Below are positions 22,242 to 31,699 of a stretch of DNA of 64,000 nucleotides, piece by piece. The notes beneath the pieces are model-generated. The model searched no databases and was not told the DNA's origin. It saw only the letters and a program-made list of their open reading frames with translations. The stretch spans positions 3,563,681 through 3,627,680 of the forward strand of contig NZ_JANFMV010000001.1 in the NCBI RefSeq assembly GCF_024385575.1. Direction: 5' to 3'. Made by a program: the position numbers and the translations under genes. The stretch's first letter is position 1. Each line of letters begins with the position of its first letter. The DNA is from Rhizobium sp. NRK18. Its GTDB lineage: Bacteria > Pseudomonadota > Alphaproteobacteria > Rhizobiales > Rhizobiaceae.

Positions 22242-23186
22242 TCAGGGCCGCCAGTACGACGTCAACCCGTCAACCAGCAAGTGTTCTCCGGCACCAGCCG
22301 ACAATTTGTCGCGTCCGGCTAAGTCACCATAACCAAGCAAATTAATCAATGTGGAAAGTGCTCTGGGCAGTGTGAAGCCGGAAATGCCCTCACTCGCCTG
22401 CCAGTCGATCATCGGCAGGTCCGAAGACACACCTCTGGTTTCAAGATAGGCGCGGATTTCCTCGTCGCCGCCGAGTTCGTCGACCAGCTTCAGCTTCAGC
22501 GCCTGGCGGCCGGAAAAGATGCGTCCGTCGGCAATGTTCACCGCCTCGTCATGCGAGAAGCCGCGCCGTTCAGCCACGAGGTCGACGAACCAGTCATAGC
22601 TGTCGAGGATGAGGTCGCGCACCACACCCTTGGCATCTTCGCTCGGCGGATGGAAGGGGGACGGCTCGGCCTTCAGCGGCGCCGACTTGATCTCCTCGAG
22701 GGACACGCCGATCTTGTCGAGCAGATCCTTGACCTGCGGATACTGGAAGATGACGCCGATCGAGCCGGTGATCGACGTCTCGCCGGCAAAGATGCGGTCG
22801 CCGGCGACCGCGATCATGTAGGCGGCCGATGCCGCCGTCGTCCGGATATCGGAGACGACCGGCTTGACCGCCGCGATGCGGCGAAGCGCCTTGTAGACCT
22901 TTTCGCCGCCATAGGTGGTGCCGCCGTTCGACGAAATAGACACGACCACCGCCTTGACCGCGTCGCTCTCCTCGATGCGCGCGAGCCGCGCCAGGAGCTC
23001 CTCGTCATCGGTAATGAGGCCGGTGACGCTGACGCGGGCGACCTGCGGCGCCGAGCCGATCCGCTCGTCATTGGCCATAAAATAGGCCGAAAAGCCGCCG
23101 ATGAGAATGAGCGCGGCGACGACGAGCCTCCAGAAGCCCAGCTTGCGGCGAAGTGACCGGCGGTCGGCGATTGCGGATTGGTCCAT
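22242..23186 (-). CDS. sppA: Signal peptide peptidase SppA (short, S49 family)
   Basis: A 314-residue membrane-anchored serine protease. One N-terminal membrane segment lies near residues 18-37. The S49 fold carries the Ser/Lys dyad: nucleophile Ser120 in TTAASAAYMIA and general base most likely Lys172 in IKSAPLK, a spacing equal to the 52 residues between Ser147 and Lys199 of Bacillus subtilis SppA. SppA degrades cleaved signal peptides in the membrane. The frame is open to 23300; the ATG at 23186 (MDQSAIADRR) is chosen from remembered homologues, with ATG 23198 also possible. The ihfB gene follows after 34 bases, probably co-transcribed. Confidence 0.9.
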   Translation of the reverse strand: MDQSAIADRRSLRRKLGFWRLVVAALILIGGFSAYFMANDERIGSAPQVARVSVTGLITDDEELLARLARIEESDAVKAVVVSISSNGGTTYGGEKVYKALRRIAAVKPVVSDIRTTAASAAYMIAVAGDRIFAGETSITGSIGVIFQYPQVKDLLDKIGVSLEEIKSAPLKAEPSPFHPPSEDAKGVVRDLILDSYDWFVDLVAERRGFSHDEAVNIADGRIFSGRQALKLKLVDELGGDEEIRAYLETRGVSSDLPMIDWQASEGISGFTLPRALSTLINLLGYGDLAGRDKLSAGAGEHLLVDGLTSYWRP

Positions 23187-23471
23187 GGGAGAATACATGC
23201 CTTCTGCCGGAATATGTCGGTTTGTGCCGCACCACTGGCGCCACGCGGTTGCATATGGCAGGAAAGAAACCATATTGGCAATCAGCTGTCTTGATGGCAT
23301 GTGTGCCGAAAGGTCTGCGCCTGCCGGGAATCAGTGAATTGCGCTGTATTGATCAAATCTGACCAAGCCGGTCACCGCGCGCAATGCAATTGATTTGCGT
23401 TATATTGTGTTATTACTTTAATGTCAGGACGGGTGTTCTGACTATTCGATTGTTGGGAAAGTCTGGGATTC

Positions 23472-24137
23472 ATGCTTGATAGCGTGCAGAAGCCGGCATA
23501 CGGCGCCGGCCTGGCGAAGGCTCAGGCCGCGTACAATCGCGGCATTCGTCATTCGCGCCGTGTGCGCTGGCTGAAGGTCCTGCTGCCGCTGGCCGCCCTT
23601 ATCGTCTCGGGCGCCTTCGTCGCCGTCGCCGTCGTGCGCAGCTACCTGCCGGACAATATCAAGATCGCCGCCGCCACCATCGAAAACGGCATGGTGGTGA
23701 TGGAAAAGCCGGCGATCTCCGGACGCAACCGGATGGGCATTCTTTATTCCATGACCGCCGCAAGGGCGTTGCAGCCGATCAAGGATTCCAACACCATCAA
23801 GCTTGAGGACATCCACGCCTCGATGCCGATGAATGCCGACACGATGGCCGACGTGGTCGCCAAGTCCGCCACATATGACCGCAAGGCGGATGACCTGACC
23901 GTCGAGGAGCCGTTCACCATCACCCTGTCGAACGGTGTGACGGCGCGCTTCCAGTCGGGCTTCCTAGACGTCAATGGCGGACATCTGGTGACCGACAAGC
24001 CGGTTTCGATTACGGCAAATGGCGCATCGATTGATGCCGATTCTCTTGATATGTCGGATAACGGCCGCGTCATCAAATTTACCGGCCATGTCCGTATGAA
24101 TGTAAGCCCGGACGCTCTGCGAAAGACCCAAAAGTGA
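23472..24137 (+). CDS. lptC: LPS export ABC transporter periplasmic protein LptC
   Basis: A 221-residue protein with one N-terminal membrane anchor near residues 34-56 (WLKVLLPLAALIVSGAFVAV) and a periplasmic beta-jellyroll with LptC-type motifs (ISGRNRMGILYSMTA, KSATYDRKADDLTVEEP). LptC takes LPS from the LptB2FG extractor and hands it to the LptA bridge. It starts the cluster lptC-lptA-lptB-rpoN-hpf-ptsN, an order widely conserved in proteobacteria. Its TGA overlaps a GTG in the lptA frame, and the real lptA ATG is 14 bases downstream. Confidence 0.88.
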   Translation: MLDSVQKPAYGAGLAKAQAAYNRGIRHSRRVRWLKVLLPLAALIVSGAFVAVAVVRSYLPDNIKIAAATIENGMVVMEKPAISGRNRMGILYSMTAARALQPIKDSNTIKLEDIHASMPMNADTMADVVAKSATYDRKADDLTVEEPFTITLSNGVTARFQSGFLDVNGGHLVTDKPVSITANGASIDADSLDMSDNGRVIKFTGHVRMNVSPDALRKTQK

Positions 24138-24151
24138 AAGATGGAAATCCG

Positions 24152-24715
24152 ATGAATGTAGGCCGAGTGAAGAAATTTGGTTGCCTGGTGACATCTTTCG
24201 CGCTCGCCGCGAGCCTGTCGACGGGAGCGCTGGCGCAATCGACGCAGATGGAGGGCATGAAGCTTTCCAACGATCAGCCGATCCAGATCGAGAGCGACCA
24301 GCTCGAGGTCCACGACCAGTCCAGTTCCGCCGTGTTCACGGGCAATGTCAACGTCGTGCAGGGCACGACGACGCTGAAAGCCGGCAAGATGACCGTCTAC
24401 TACGTCAAACAGGGACAGTCTTCCGGCAACGCCGCATCGGTCGCCTCCGGCAATGCCGACATCGACAAGATCGACGTCTCCGACAATGTCTTCCTCAGTT
24501 CCGAGACGCAGCAGGCGACCGCCGACACCGGTCACTTCGACATGCAGGCGCAGACCTTCGTGCTGCAGGGCAAGCAGGTCGTCCTGTCGCAGGGCCAGAA
24601 TGTCTTCGTCGGCTGCAAGCTGACCGTTCACATGCAGACGGGGGAAGCCAAGCTGGATGCCTGTGGCGGGCGGGTGAAGATCCAGCTCGACCCGAAATCC
24701 AAGCAGAAGCCGTAA
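24152..24715 (+). CDS. lptA: LPS transport periplasmic bridge protein LptA
   Basis: A 187-residue protein with a Sec signal peptide (MNVGRVKKFGCLVTSFALAA, cleavage probably after TGALA-Q) and an OstA-type beta-jellyroll repeat region (PIQIESDQLEVHD, AVFTGNVNVVQG, KAGKMTVYY). LptA oligomerises to form the periplasmic bridge for LPS between LptC and LptD. A GGA ribosome-binding site lies six bases before the ATG; the upstream GTG at 24134 overlaps the lptC stop but would lengthen the signal peptide. A short gap leads to lptB. Confidence 0.9.
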   Translation: MNVGRVKKFGCLVTSFALAASLSTGALAQSTQMEGMKLSNDQPIQIESDQLEVHDQSSSAVFTGNVNVVQGTTTLKAGKMTVYYVKQGQSSGNAASVASGNADIDKIDVSDNVFLSSETQQATADTGHFDMQAQTFVLQGKQVVLSQGQNVFVGCKLTVHMQTGEAKLDACGGRVKIQLDPKSKQKP

Positions 24716-24731
24716 CAGGACCCACCCACCC

Positions 24732-25535
24732 GTGACGAAGCCCTTCAACCCCAACAAAGAGATGGCCGCATCCATGAAGCAGGCCGCAACGCAGTCGGAC
24801 AAGTCCCGCTATGAAGGAACGCTGATTGCCCGCGGCCTGACGAAGGCCTACCGCAACCGCCGCGTCGTCAATGGCGTGTCGCTGGTGGTGCGGCGCGGCG
24901 AGGCCGTCGGTCTGCTCGGCCCGAACGGCGCCGGCAAGACGACCTGCTTCTACATGATCACCGGCCTCGTGCCGGTCGACGAGGGGCGCATCGAGCTCGA
25001 CGGCAATGACGTGACCTCGATGCCGATGTACCGCCGCGCCCGTCTCGGCGTCGGCTACCTGCCGCAGGAAGCCTCGATCTTTCGCGGCCTGACCGTCGAG
25101 CAGAACATCAACGCCATTCTCGAAATGCATGTGAAGAACAAGCACGAGCGGGCCGAAAAGTTGAATTCGCTGCTCGCCGAGTTCCACATCGACAATCTGC
25201 GCAAGTCGCCGGCCGTGGCGCTTTCGGGCGGCGAACGGCGCCGTCTTGAAATCGCCCGGGCACTGGCCACCGATCCGGCCTTCATGCTGCTGGACGAACC
25301 CTTTGCCGGCGTCGATCCGATCTCGGTCGCCGACATCCAGAACCTCGTTCGTCACCTGACGGCGCGCGGCATCGGCGTCCTGATCACCGACCACAATGTG
25401 CGTGAAACGCTCGGGCTCATCGACCGCGCCTACATCATCCATGCCGGCGAGGTGCTGACGCACGGCCGGGCCGATGAAGTCGTGGGCAATGCGGAAGTCC
25501 GCCGCCTCTACCTCGGCGACAAGTTCAGCCTCTAG
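24732..25535 (+). CDS. lptB: LPS export ABC transporter ATPase LptB
   Basis: A 267-residue ABC ATPase with Walker A GPNGAGKTTCFYMI, Q-loop YLPQEASIF, signature LSGGERRRLEIARAL, Walker B MLLDEPFAGVDP and the switch His in LITDHNVRETL. The FAGVDP and DHNVRETL segments are characteristic of LptB. It powers LPS extraction by LptF/LptG, which are not in this window. The GTG at 24732 has AGGA 11 bases upstream; an ATG at 24762 is an alternative and would shorten a poorly conserved N-terminus. It lies between lptA and rpoN on the same strand. Confidence 0.92.
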   Translation: MTKPFNPNKEMAASMKQAATQSDKSRYEGTLIARGLTKAYRNRRVVNGVSLVVRRGEAVGLLGPNGAGKTTCFYMITGLVPVDEGRIELDGNDVTSMPMYRRARLGVGYLPQEASIFRGLTVEQNINAILEMHVKNKHERAEKLNSLLAEFHIDNLRKSPAVALSGGERRRLEIARALATDPAFMLLDEPFAGVDPISVADIQNLVRHLTARGIGVLITDHNVRETLGLIDRAYIIHAGEVLTHGRADEVVGNAEVRRLYLGDKFSL

Positions 25536-25726
25536 CCTGCCCCTCCCCCGGCCATCTGGCATCGCCGAAACCCCTCAAACAGCGATGCGGCCGGGCGAAA
25601 TTAATCTTAAGATATCATGACGCTTGACCTCGGCCTGCAAAAAAGCAATTTTTGGGCCAGATGGATATTGCCTGCAAAAGAGGCAGGCGGTGTCCCGATC
25701 TGATCCGAGGGAGTTCAGCGTCCGCC

Positions 25727-27283
25727 ATGGCACTATCGGCCAGCCTTCATCTGCGACAAAGCCAGTCCCTGGTGATGACGCCGCAATTGATGCAGTCGAT
25801 CCAGCTCTTGCAGATGAACCATTTCGAGCTGACGCAATTCATCGCCCAGGAAGTCGAAAAGAACCCCCTTCTCGAAATCGCCGATGACGACCCGTCGGAC
25901 CGGACGCCCGACCGGGAGCGCGATGCCTCCGAGGCCGCCGAAGCGGATGCGCGCGCGCAAGCCGCCGATTCCGAGCCTTCGGGCGACTGGTTCGAGCATG
26001 GCGCCACGGGCGGCACGGGCCGGCTCAACGACCAGCTCGACAGCAATTTCGACGAGGCCATGTCCGATGACAGCGGGCCGCGCAAGGCCGAAGCGCCCGG
26101 CCTCATCGACCAGTGGAAATCGATGCCGGGCTCATCCGAAGGCTCGGAGGGCTACGACCTCGAGGATTTCGTCGCCGGTCAGGTTTCGCTGCGCGAGCAC
26201 CTCAGCCAGCAGATCCCCTTCGTGCTGACCACGCCGCGCGAGCGCATCGCCGCCGACCACATGGTCGATTTGCTCGATGATGCCGGCTACCTGCAGGAAA
26301 GCACGGACTCAATCGCCGAGCGGCTCGGCATGGAACTGTCCTTTATCGAAAAGGTGCTGGCCGGACTGCAGACGCTCGATCCGCCCGGCATCTTCGCCCG
26401 CTCGCTCAGCGAATGCCTGGCGATCCAGCTGAAACTGCTCGACCGCTACGATCCGGCCATGGAAGCCTTCGTCGTCAACCTCGATCTTCTGGCGCGCCGC
26501 GACTTCGCGTCGCTAAAGAAGATCTGCGGCGTCGACGAGGAAGACCTGATCGACATGCTGTCGGAGATCCGCAAGCTCAATCCGAAGCCGGCGAGCAATT
26601 TCGACCGCAATCCGGTCGAGGCGATCGTGCCGGACGTCATCGTCCGCGAAGCCGCCTCCGGCGGCTGGGCGATCGAACTCAATCCCGAGACGCTACCGCG
26701 CGTGCTCGTCAATCAGGGCTATTATGCCGAGGTGTCGAAGGGCCGCGCCTGCAAGAGCGAGGACCAGGCGTTCCTGTCGGAATGCCTGCAGAACGCCAAC
26801 TGGCTGACCCGCAGCCTCGACCAGCGGGCCCGCACCATCATGAAGGTGGCGAGCGAAATCATCCGCCAGCAGGACGGTTTCCTGACGCACGGCGTCGATG
26901 CCCTGCGGCCGCTGAATTTGAAGACCGTCGCCGACGCCATCAAGATGCATGAATCGACCGTCAGCCGCGTCACGTCCAACAAGTACATGCTGACGCCGCG
27001 AGGCCTGTTCGAGCTCAAATACTTCTTCACCGTCTCGATCGGTTCCTCCGAGGGCGGCGACAATCATTCGGCCGAAGCGGTCAGAAACCGCATCAAGGTG
27101 ATGATCGCGCAGGAAGCCCCGGACGCGGTCCTCTCCGACGACGATATCGTCGAACGGCTGAAGGGCAGCGGCATCGATCTCGCCCGCCGCACGGTCGCCA
27201 AATACCGGGAGGCGATGAACATCCCCTCCTCCGTTCAGCGCCGCCGCGAAAAGCGGGCGATGGCCAAGGTCTCGGGCTTCTGA
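25727..27283 (+). CDS. rpoN: RNA polymerase sigma-54 factor
   Basis: A 518-residue sigma-54. The N-terminal Gln/Leu-rich activator-responding region (LRQSQSLVMTPQLMQSIQLL) is followed by an acidic spacer about 55-135, the core-binding domain, and the DNA-binding C-terminus with the helix-turn-helix (HESTVSRVTSNKY) and the diagnostic RpoN box ARRTVAKYRE. Sigma-54 directs nitrogen-fixation, C4-dicarboxylate and other genes with enhancer-binding activators. The frame is open to 25652, but the ATG at 25727 gives the conserved MALSASL start with GAGGGAG upstream. The 191-base gap to lptB leaves room for a separate promoter. Confidence 0.95.
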   Translation: MALSASLHLRQSQSLVMTPQLMQSIQLLQMNHFELTQFIAQEVEKNPLLEIADDDPSDRTPDRERDASEAAEADARAQAADSEPSGDWFEHGATGGTGRLNDQLDSNFDEAMSDDSGPRKAEAPGLIDQWKSMPGSSEGSEGYDLEDFVAGQVSLREHLSQQIPFVLTTPRERIAADHMVDLLDDAGYLQESTDSIAERLGMELSFIEKVLAGLQTLDPPGIFARSLSECLAIQLKLLDRYDPAMEAFVVNLDLLARRDFASLKKICGVDEEDLIDMLSEIRKLNPKPASNFDRNPVEAIVPDVIVREAASGGWAIELNPETLPRVLVNQGYYAEVSKGRACKSEDQAFLSECLQNANWLTRSLDQRARTIMKVASEIIRQQDGFLTHGVDALRPLNLKTVADAIKMHESTVSRVTSNKYMLTPRGLFELKYFFTVSIGSSEGGDNHSAEAVRNRIKVMIAQEAPDAVLSDDDIVERLKGSGIDLARRTVAKYREAMNIPSSVQRRREKRAMAKVSGF

Positions 27284-27711
27284 CTATCCACACCCCCGGC
27301 GATTGCGGGGGAAAAAGTTAACGGAAAGTGTTGACTTCCAAGGGGTGCAGCGCTAGAAGCCGCCCGCACTTGGGACGCTGACGGCATATCGCCGCAGCCG
27401 CTGTGGATCCAGCTGAAAAGGAAGTCCGCGACGCTCGAATGCGAAGATTTTTGCGCTCCCGGCGCTGCTTGTCTGCCTGAAAGGGGATGAGCGAAAGCCG
27501 AACCGGAGCATCGGTCAAGCGACTGCCAGGGCGGAAAGCCGGTACGTTTGATGCGATCGTCTCGACAAGACCCGCAAAACTCCTCGAATTCGAATGGCTG
27601 GTCATCGTCGGTAAAGCATCGATCAATGACCTGTTCGCTTGAAACGCTTGGATGAGACCGCCGCTTGGCGTAAACTGATACCCGCAAATCAGCATAAGAA
27701 GGAAACAATCC
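27284..27711 (+). other. rpoN-hpf intergenic region with a sigma-70-like promoter
   Basis: A 428-base gap with no convincing gene. Near its start is a GC-rich inverted repeat (CCCCC...GGGGG, 27293-27311) followed by A rather than T, so it is not a normal rightward terminator. A promoter-like pair TTGACT (27331-27336) and TAGAAG (27354-27359) with exactly 17 bases between them points rightward; it could give hpf a leader of about 350 bases or make a separate small RNA. An AAGAAGGAAAC ribosome-binding region closes the interval just before hpf. Confidence 0.4.
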
Positions 27712-28287
27712 ATGAGTATGCGTGTATCCGGTAAACATATGGAAATTGGCGATTCTTTCCGTCAACGGATTACAGGTCAGATCGGGGAGGCGATCGAGAA
27801 GTATTTCGACGGCGGTTTTTCGGGCCAGGTGACGGTTGAGAAGTCGTCCTCCCGCTTCGCAGCGGATTGCCGGCTTCATCTCGACAGTGGCGTCGTCCTG
27901 CACGCGGCAGGTCAGGCCAACAGCCCCGAGGCAGCGTTCGACGCGGCCGCGGAACGGATCGAAAAGCGCCTTCGCCGCTACAAGCGGAAACTCAAGGATC
28001 ATCACGCAGGCAACAATCAGAACGGCACCGCTGAAATCTCCTACACGGTGATGGACGCTGTTCCGGAAGAGCACGAAGAGCTTCCGGAAGATTTCGCGCC
28101 GACGATCGTTGCCGAGAGCAGCAAGCAGATCAGAACCATGTCGGTGGCGACCGCCGTCATGGCGCTGGACATGACCGACGAGCCGGTCTTCATTTTCCGC
28201 AGCCCGGGCAAGGAAGACCTGAACATCGTCTACCGTCGTCAGGACGGCAATATCGGCTGGATTGACGCAGCCACCATCAAGAGTTGA
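27712..28287 (+). CDS. hpf: Ribosome hibernation promoting factor, long form
   Basis: A 191-residue protein. The N-terminal ~100 residues form the S30AE/RaiA fold (RVSGKHMEIGDSFRQRI, AAERIEKRLRRYKRKLKDHH) that binds the 30S decoding region. The C-terminal ~55 residues (MSVATAVMALDMTDEPVFIF, GNIGWID) are the dimerisation domain of long HPF, which joins two ribosomes into 100S particles. The linker of about 40 residues is acidic and low in conservation. It follows rpoN and precedes ptsN, the usual order in this cluster. A strong AAGGA site lies upstream of the ATG. Confidence 0.92.
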   Translation: MSMRVSGKHMEIGDSFRQRITGQIGEAIEKYFDGGFSGQVTVEKSSSRFAADCRLHLDSGVVLHAAGQANSPEAAFDAAAERIEKRLRRYKRKLKDHHAGNNQNGTAEISYTVMDAVPEEHEELPEDFAPTIVAESSKQIRTMSVATAVMALDMTDEPVFIFRSPGKEDLNIVYRRQDGNIGWIDAATIKS

Positions 28288-28372
28288 AATCAGGACAGCC
28301 CGGCAGGCAAAGAACCCGTTAACTGGCACCCGCCGGGCTCTCCTCCCTTCATGCGGCACGAAGGAACATTAA

Positions 28373-28837
28373 ATGGCATTGGCAGACCTTCTGCAGACAG
28401 ATGCGGTCATCCCCTCGATGAGGGCTCATTCGAAAAAGCAGTTGCTTCAGGAACTGGCTTCCAAGGCCTCCAAGATCACCGGCATTCCGGAGCGGGAAAT
28501 CTTTGACGTCATCCTGCAACGCGAGCGTCTGGGATCCACCGGCGTCGGCCATGGCATCGCCATTCCGCACGGCAAGCTGACCAGCATCAAGTCGATCGTC
28601 GGCGTGTTCGCGCGTCTGGAAACACCGGTCGACTTCGAAGCGCTGGACGACCAGCCGGTCGACCTCGTCTTCCTTCTTCTGGCCCCGGAAGGCGCCGGCG
28701 CGGACCACCTCAAGGCGCTGTCGCGCATCGCCCGCATCCTGCGCGACCAGGATCTCGTCGCCAAGCTGCGCGCAACCGACAGCGCCTCGGCGATCTATAC
28801 CTTCCTCAACGAGGAAGAAGCCTCCAACGCCGCCTGA
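28373..28837 (+). CDS. ptsN: PTS IIA-like nitrogen regulatory protein (EIIA-Ntr)
   Basis: A 154-residue EIIA domain of the fructose/mannitol type. The phosphorylated histidine is His66 in GVGHGIAIPHGKL. EIIA-Ntr is the last member of the nitrogen PTS (PtsP, NPr, EIIA-Ntr), which does not move sugar but regulates potassium transport, carbon storage and stress responses according to its phosphorylation state. It closes the lptC-rpoN-hpf cluster, 85 bases after hpf, with an AAGGAAC site before the ATG. A strong terminator follows. Confidence 0.94.
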   Translation: MALADLLQTDAVIPSMRAHSKKQLLQELASKASKITGIPEREIFDVILQRERLGSTGVGHGIAIPHGKLTSIKSIVGVFARLETPVDFEALDDQPVDLVFLLLAPEGAGADHLKALSRIARILRDQDLVAKLRATDSASAIYTFLNEEEASNAA

Positions 28838-28860
28838 TCCTTTTTGCAGGCACCAATGAA

Positions 28861-28897
28861 AAAGCCGCCGGACGTCATGGACGCCGGCGGCTTTCTT
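28861..28897. terminator. Bidirectional rho-independent terminator between ptsN and grpE
   Basis: An 11-bp stem (AAAGCCGCCGG / CCGGCGGCTTT) continues after one bulged base into CGTC/GACG around an ATG loop. A-rich sequence on the left and T-rich sequence on the right mean it can stop both converging transcripts, ptsN from the left and hrcA/grpE from the right. Confidence 0.85.
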
Positions 28898-28933
28898 GTA
28901 TCGAATTCCCGGATCTGACCGGAAGGTGCGCCC

Positions 28934-29581
28934 TCAGGCGTCCTTTTCGTTGACGGCCTCGGTACCCGGCTCGACCGTAACGGTTTCCGGCTTCGGGCCG
29001 CCTTTGGCGACGCCGACCATGGCCGGGCGCAGCACGCGCTCGCCGATCGTGTAGCCGGCCTGGACGACCTGGATGACGGTGTTGTTCGGCACGTTCGGAT
29101 TGGGAACCTCGAACATCGCCTGGTGGAAGTTCGGGTCGAACTTCTCGCCTTCGCATTCGATCTTCTTGACGCCGTGACGCTCCAGCGCGGAAAGCATCGA
29201 GCGCTCGGTCATGTCGACGCCTTCGACCAGCGCCTTCAGGCCGGCATCGGCGCTTTCAAGAACTTCGGCCGGAACGGCATCGAGCGCGCGGCGCAAGTTG
29301 TCCGATACGGCGAGCATGTCGCGAGCAAAGCCAGCGACCGAATAGGAACGGGCATCCTTGACGTCGCGCTCGGTACGGCGGCGCAGGTTTTCCATCTCGG
29401 CTGCGAGGCGCAGCATGCGGTCGCGAAGGTCGAGGTTTTCGGCCTGCAGCTGTTCGATCGGATCGGGCGCCCGCGTTTCCGCTTCGGCTGCGCCGGCTGC
29501 GTCCTGCTCCTTGGAAGCGTCGGTTTCAGCTGCGGCCTCTGCGGCGGTGTCAGGGCCGTTCTTCTTCATTTCATCGGTCAT
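28934..29581 (-). CDS. grpE: Nucleotide exchange factor GrpE
   Basis: A 215-residue protein. The first ~45 residues are acidic, Ala/Glu-rich and disordered; residues about 50-100 form the long dimeric coiled coil ([29 protein letters not shown]); the C-terminal beta-wing has [17 protein letters not shown] and [16 protein letters not shown]. GrpE releases ADP from DnaK. The ATG at 29581 has GGAGAT upstream and is preferred over the open ATG at 29602. It follows hrcA on the same strand with a 111-base gap; dnaK and dnaJ are not nearby. Confidence 0.94.
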   Translation of the reverse strand: MTDEMKKNGPDTAAEAAAETDASKEQDAAGAAEAETRAPDPIEQLQAENLDLRDRMLRLAAEMENLRRRTERDVKDARSYSVAGFARDMLAVSDNLRRALDAVPAEVLESADAGLKALVEGVDMTERSMLSALERHGVKKIECEGEKFDPNFHQAMFEVPNPNVPNNTVIQVVQAGYTIGERVLRPAMVGVAKGGPKPETVTVEPGTEAVNEKDA

Positions 29582-29692
29582 GACGATCTCCGGATAGGTC
29601 ATTTCATGTCGTGCCCGATATCGAGGTTCACGGCCGAAAAATCAAGGCTTGCGTGCGATGGCCGGCCGGAAATCCGTCGTTTTCGGGATTGT

Positions 29693-30799
29693 CTAGCGCC
29701 CCGAGCGGGCGAGCCGTGCCATCAGCTGCGCGGTGTAGTCGACCATGGGGACGACGCGCGCGTAATTGAGCCGCGTCGGGCCAATCACGCCGACCGCGCC
29801 GACGATCCGCTCGTCGGCATCGCGGAAGGGCGCGACGATCAGCGAGGAACCGGACAGCGAGAACAGCTTGTTTTCCGAGCCGATGAAGATGCGCACGCCC
29901 GACCCGGTTTCGGCGAGACTCATGATCTCGATCAGGCTGTCCTTCTTTTCCAGATCATCGAAGAGCATGCGCAGCCGGTCGATGTCCTCGACGCCGCCCA
30001 CGCCCTCTAGCAGGTTGGCGCGGCCGCGCACCACGAGCTGGGCCGGCTTGCCCTCCTCGCCCGATCCGGACCACACCGCAAGGCCGCGGCTGACGAGATC
30101 CTGCGACAGCGTATCGAGCTCGCGGCGCACCTCGTCCTTCAGCGCCTCCAGCTGTCGGCGCAATTCGGCGAGTGTGCGGCCCGTCATGTGGGCATTCATG
30201 AAATTGGCCGCCTCGGTCAGCTGCGAGGTGGTGATACCGGAGGGCAGATCGATGATGCGGTTTTCCACCTGCCCCTGCTCGCCGACCAGCACGGCCAGCG
30301 CCTTGGTCGGTTCCAGCCTGATGAATTCGACGTGCTTCAAGACCGGATCGGCCTTAGAGGTGATCACCAGTCCGGCGCCGCGCGACATGCCCGACAGCAT
30401 CTGGCTGGCATCGTTGAGCAGGGTTTCGACCGAGTGATCGGCATGGCCGGTGCCCATGTGGCGGTCGATCGAGGCGCGGTCGTCCTCCGACAGGTCGCCG
30501 ATCTGCATGAAGGCGTCGACGAAGAAGCGCAGGCCGAGCTGCGTCGGCAGACGTCCGGCGCTGATATGCGGGGAGTAGACGAGACCAAGTTCCTCCAGAT
30601 CGCTCATCACGTTGCGCACGGAGGCCGGCGACAGCGACATCGGCAGGAGACGCGAGAGATTGCGGGATCCCAGAGGCTCGCCGCTCTCCAGGTAGCTCTC
30701 CACGATCCGCCGGAAAATCTCCTTCGAACGATCGTCCAGTGCGGTGACGGCGTCCTTGTCCGGTTTGCCAGGAAAACTCATCTGATGCGCGATATCCAT
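29693..30799 (-). CDS. hrcA: Heat-inducible transcription repressor HrcA
   Basis: A 368-residue repressor with an N-terminal winged helix-turn-helix (EIFRRIVESYLESGEPLGSR, SPASVRNVMSDLEELGLV) and a GAF-like dimerisation/inducer domain. HrcA binds CIRCE elements (TTAGCACTC-N9-GAGTGCTAA), in alphaproteobacteria mainly at groESL. No CIRCE element is visible here, so the gene does not appear to repress itself from this site. Start choice: ATG at 30799; a GTG directly before it at 30802 is equally open and no clear ribosome-binding site distinguishes them. It diverges from rph. Confidence 0.92.
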   Translation of the reverse strand: MDIAHQMSFPGKPDKDAVTALDDRSKEIFRRIVESYLESGEPLGSRNLSRLLPMSLSPASVRNVMSDLEELGLVYSPHISAGRLPTQLGLRFFVDAFMQIGDLSEDDRASIDRHMGTGHADHSVETLLNDASQMLSGMSRGAGLVITSKADPVLKHVEFIRLEPTKALAVLVGEQGQVENRIIDLPSGITTSQLTEAANFMNAHMTGRTLAELRRQLEALKDEVRRELDTLSQDLVSRGLAVWSGSGEEGKPAQLVVRGRANLLEGVGGVEDIDRLRMLFDDLEKKDSLIEIMSLAETGSGVRIFIGSENKLFSLSGSSLIVAPFRDADERIVGAVGVIGPTRLNYARVVPMVDYTAQLMARLARSGR

Positions 30800-30956
30800 C
30801 ACAGTTCAACTCTGACCGAAAATATAGTCGTTCCGTTTTGCAAGACAAACCGGAAAATCGCCCGCGGCCCCGGAAGTCGCGCCTCTTTCTCGCTTTTTCT
30901 TTGCAAAACGGCCGGGCGGGCCGTAGAAGGCTGACCAAAGAACAGGGAGATACCTC

Positions 30957-31679
30957 ATGCGTCCATCCGGCCGGAAAACAGATCAAATGCGCGCCGTCAG
31001 CTTCGAGCGCAATTTCACCAAGCACGCGGAAGGCTCCTGCCTGGTGAGGTTCGGCGATACGCATGTTCTGTGCACCGCCAGCCTTGAAGAAAAAGTACCG
31101 GGCTGGATGCGCAATTCCGGCAAGGGCTGGGTCACGGCCGAATACGGCATGCTGCCGCGCTCCACCGGCGAGCGCATGCGCCGCGAGGCGACCGCCGGCA
31201 AGCAGGGCGGCCGCACGCAGGAAATCCAGCGCCTGATCGGCCGCTCCTTGCGCGCCGTCATCGATCTCGAAGCGCTCGGCGAGCGCCAGATCACCGTCGA
31301 CTGCGACGTCATCCAGGCCGATGGCGGCACCCGCACGGCGTCGATCACCGGCGGCTGGATCGCCCTTTACGACTGCCTGAAGTGGATGGAAGCGCGCAAC
31401 ATGATCAAGACCGATCGCGTGCTGATCGATCATGTCGCCGCCATCTCCTGCGGCATCTTCGCCAATCAGCCGGTCATCGACCTCGACTATCTGGAAGACT
31501 CCGCCGCCGAAACCGACGCCAACTTCGTCATGACCGGCAAGGGCGGCATCGTCGAAATCCAGGGCACGGCGGAAGGCAAGCCGTTCTCGGACGAGGAATT
31601 CCTGACCCTGATGGGCCTCGCCAAGACCGGCATTGCCGATCTCGTCTCGCTGCAGAAGCAGGCGGTCGGCGCAGCCTGA
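30957..31679 (+). CDS. rph: Ribonuclease PH
   Basis: A 240-residue phosphorolytic 3'-5' exoribonuclease that trims tRNA 3' ends. It starts [18 protein letters not shown], contains [14 protein letters not shown], the phosphate-binding region [16 protein letters not shown], and [17 protein letters not shown]. The length equals the family norm, and all core motifs including the catalytic Asp region ([11 protein letters not shown]) are present. A GGGAGATA ribosome-binding site precedes the ATG. It is the first gene of rph-VOC-rdgB-hemW, joined by short gaps or overlaps. Confidence 0.95.
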   Translation: MRPSGRKTDQMRAVSFERNFTKHAEGSCLVRFGDTHVLCTASLEEKVPGWMRNSGKGWVTAEYGMLPRSTGERMRREATAGKQGGRTQEIQRLIGRSLRAVIDLEALGERQITVDCDVIQADGGTRTASITGGWIALYDCLKWMEARNMIKTDRVLIDHVAAISCGIFANQPVIDLDYLEDSAAETDANFVMTGKGGIVEIQGTAEGKPFSDEEFLTLMGLAKTGIADLVSLQKQAVGAA

Positions 31680-31699
31680 GGCTGAGCGTCCCGGAGATC

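Noticed and set aside
25536..25726. A sigma-54 promoter upstream of rpoN.
   Set aside because: GG and GC dinucleotides occur but never with the required 10-base spacing.
27284..27292. CTATCCACA, one mismatch from the DnaA box.
   Set aside because: A single near-match in GC-rich DNA with no others around it is expected by chance.
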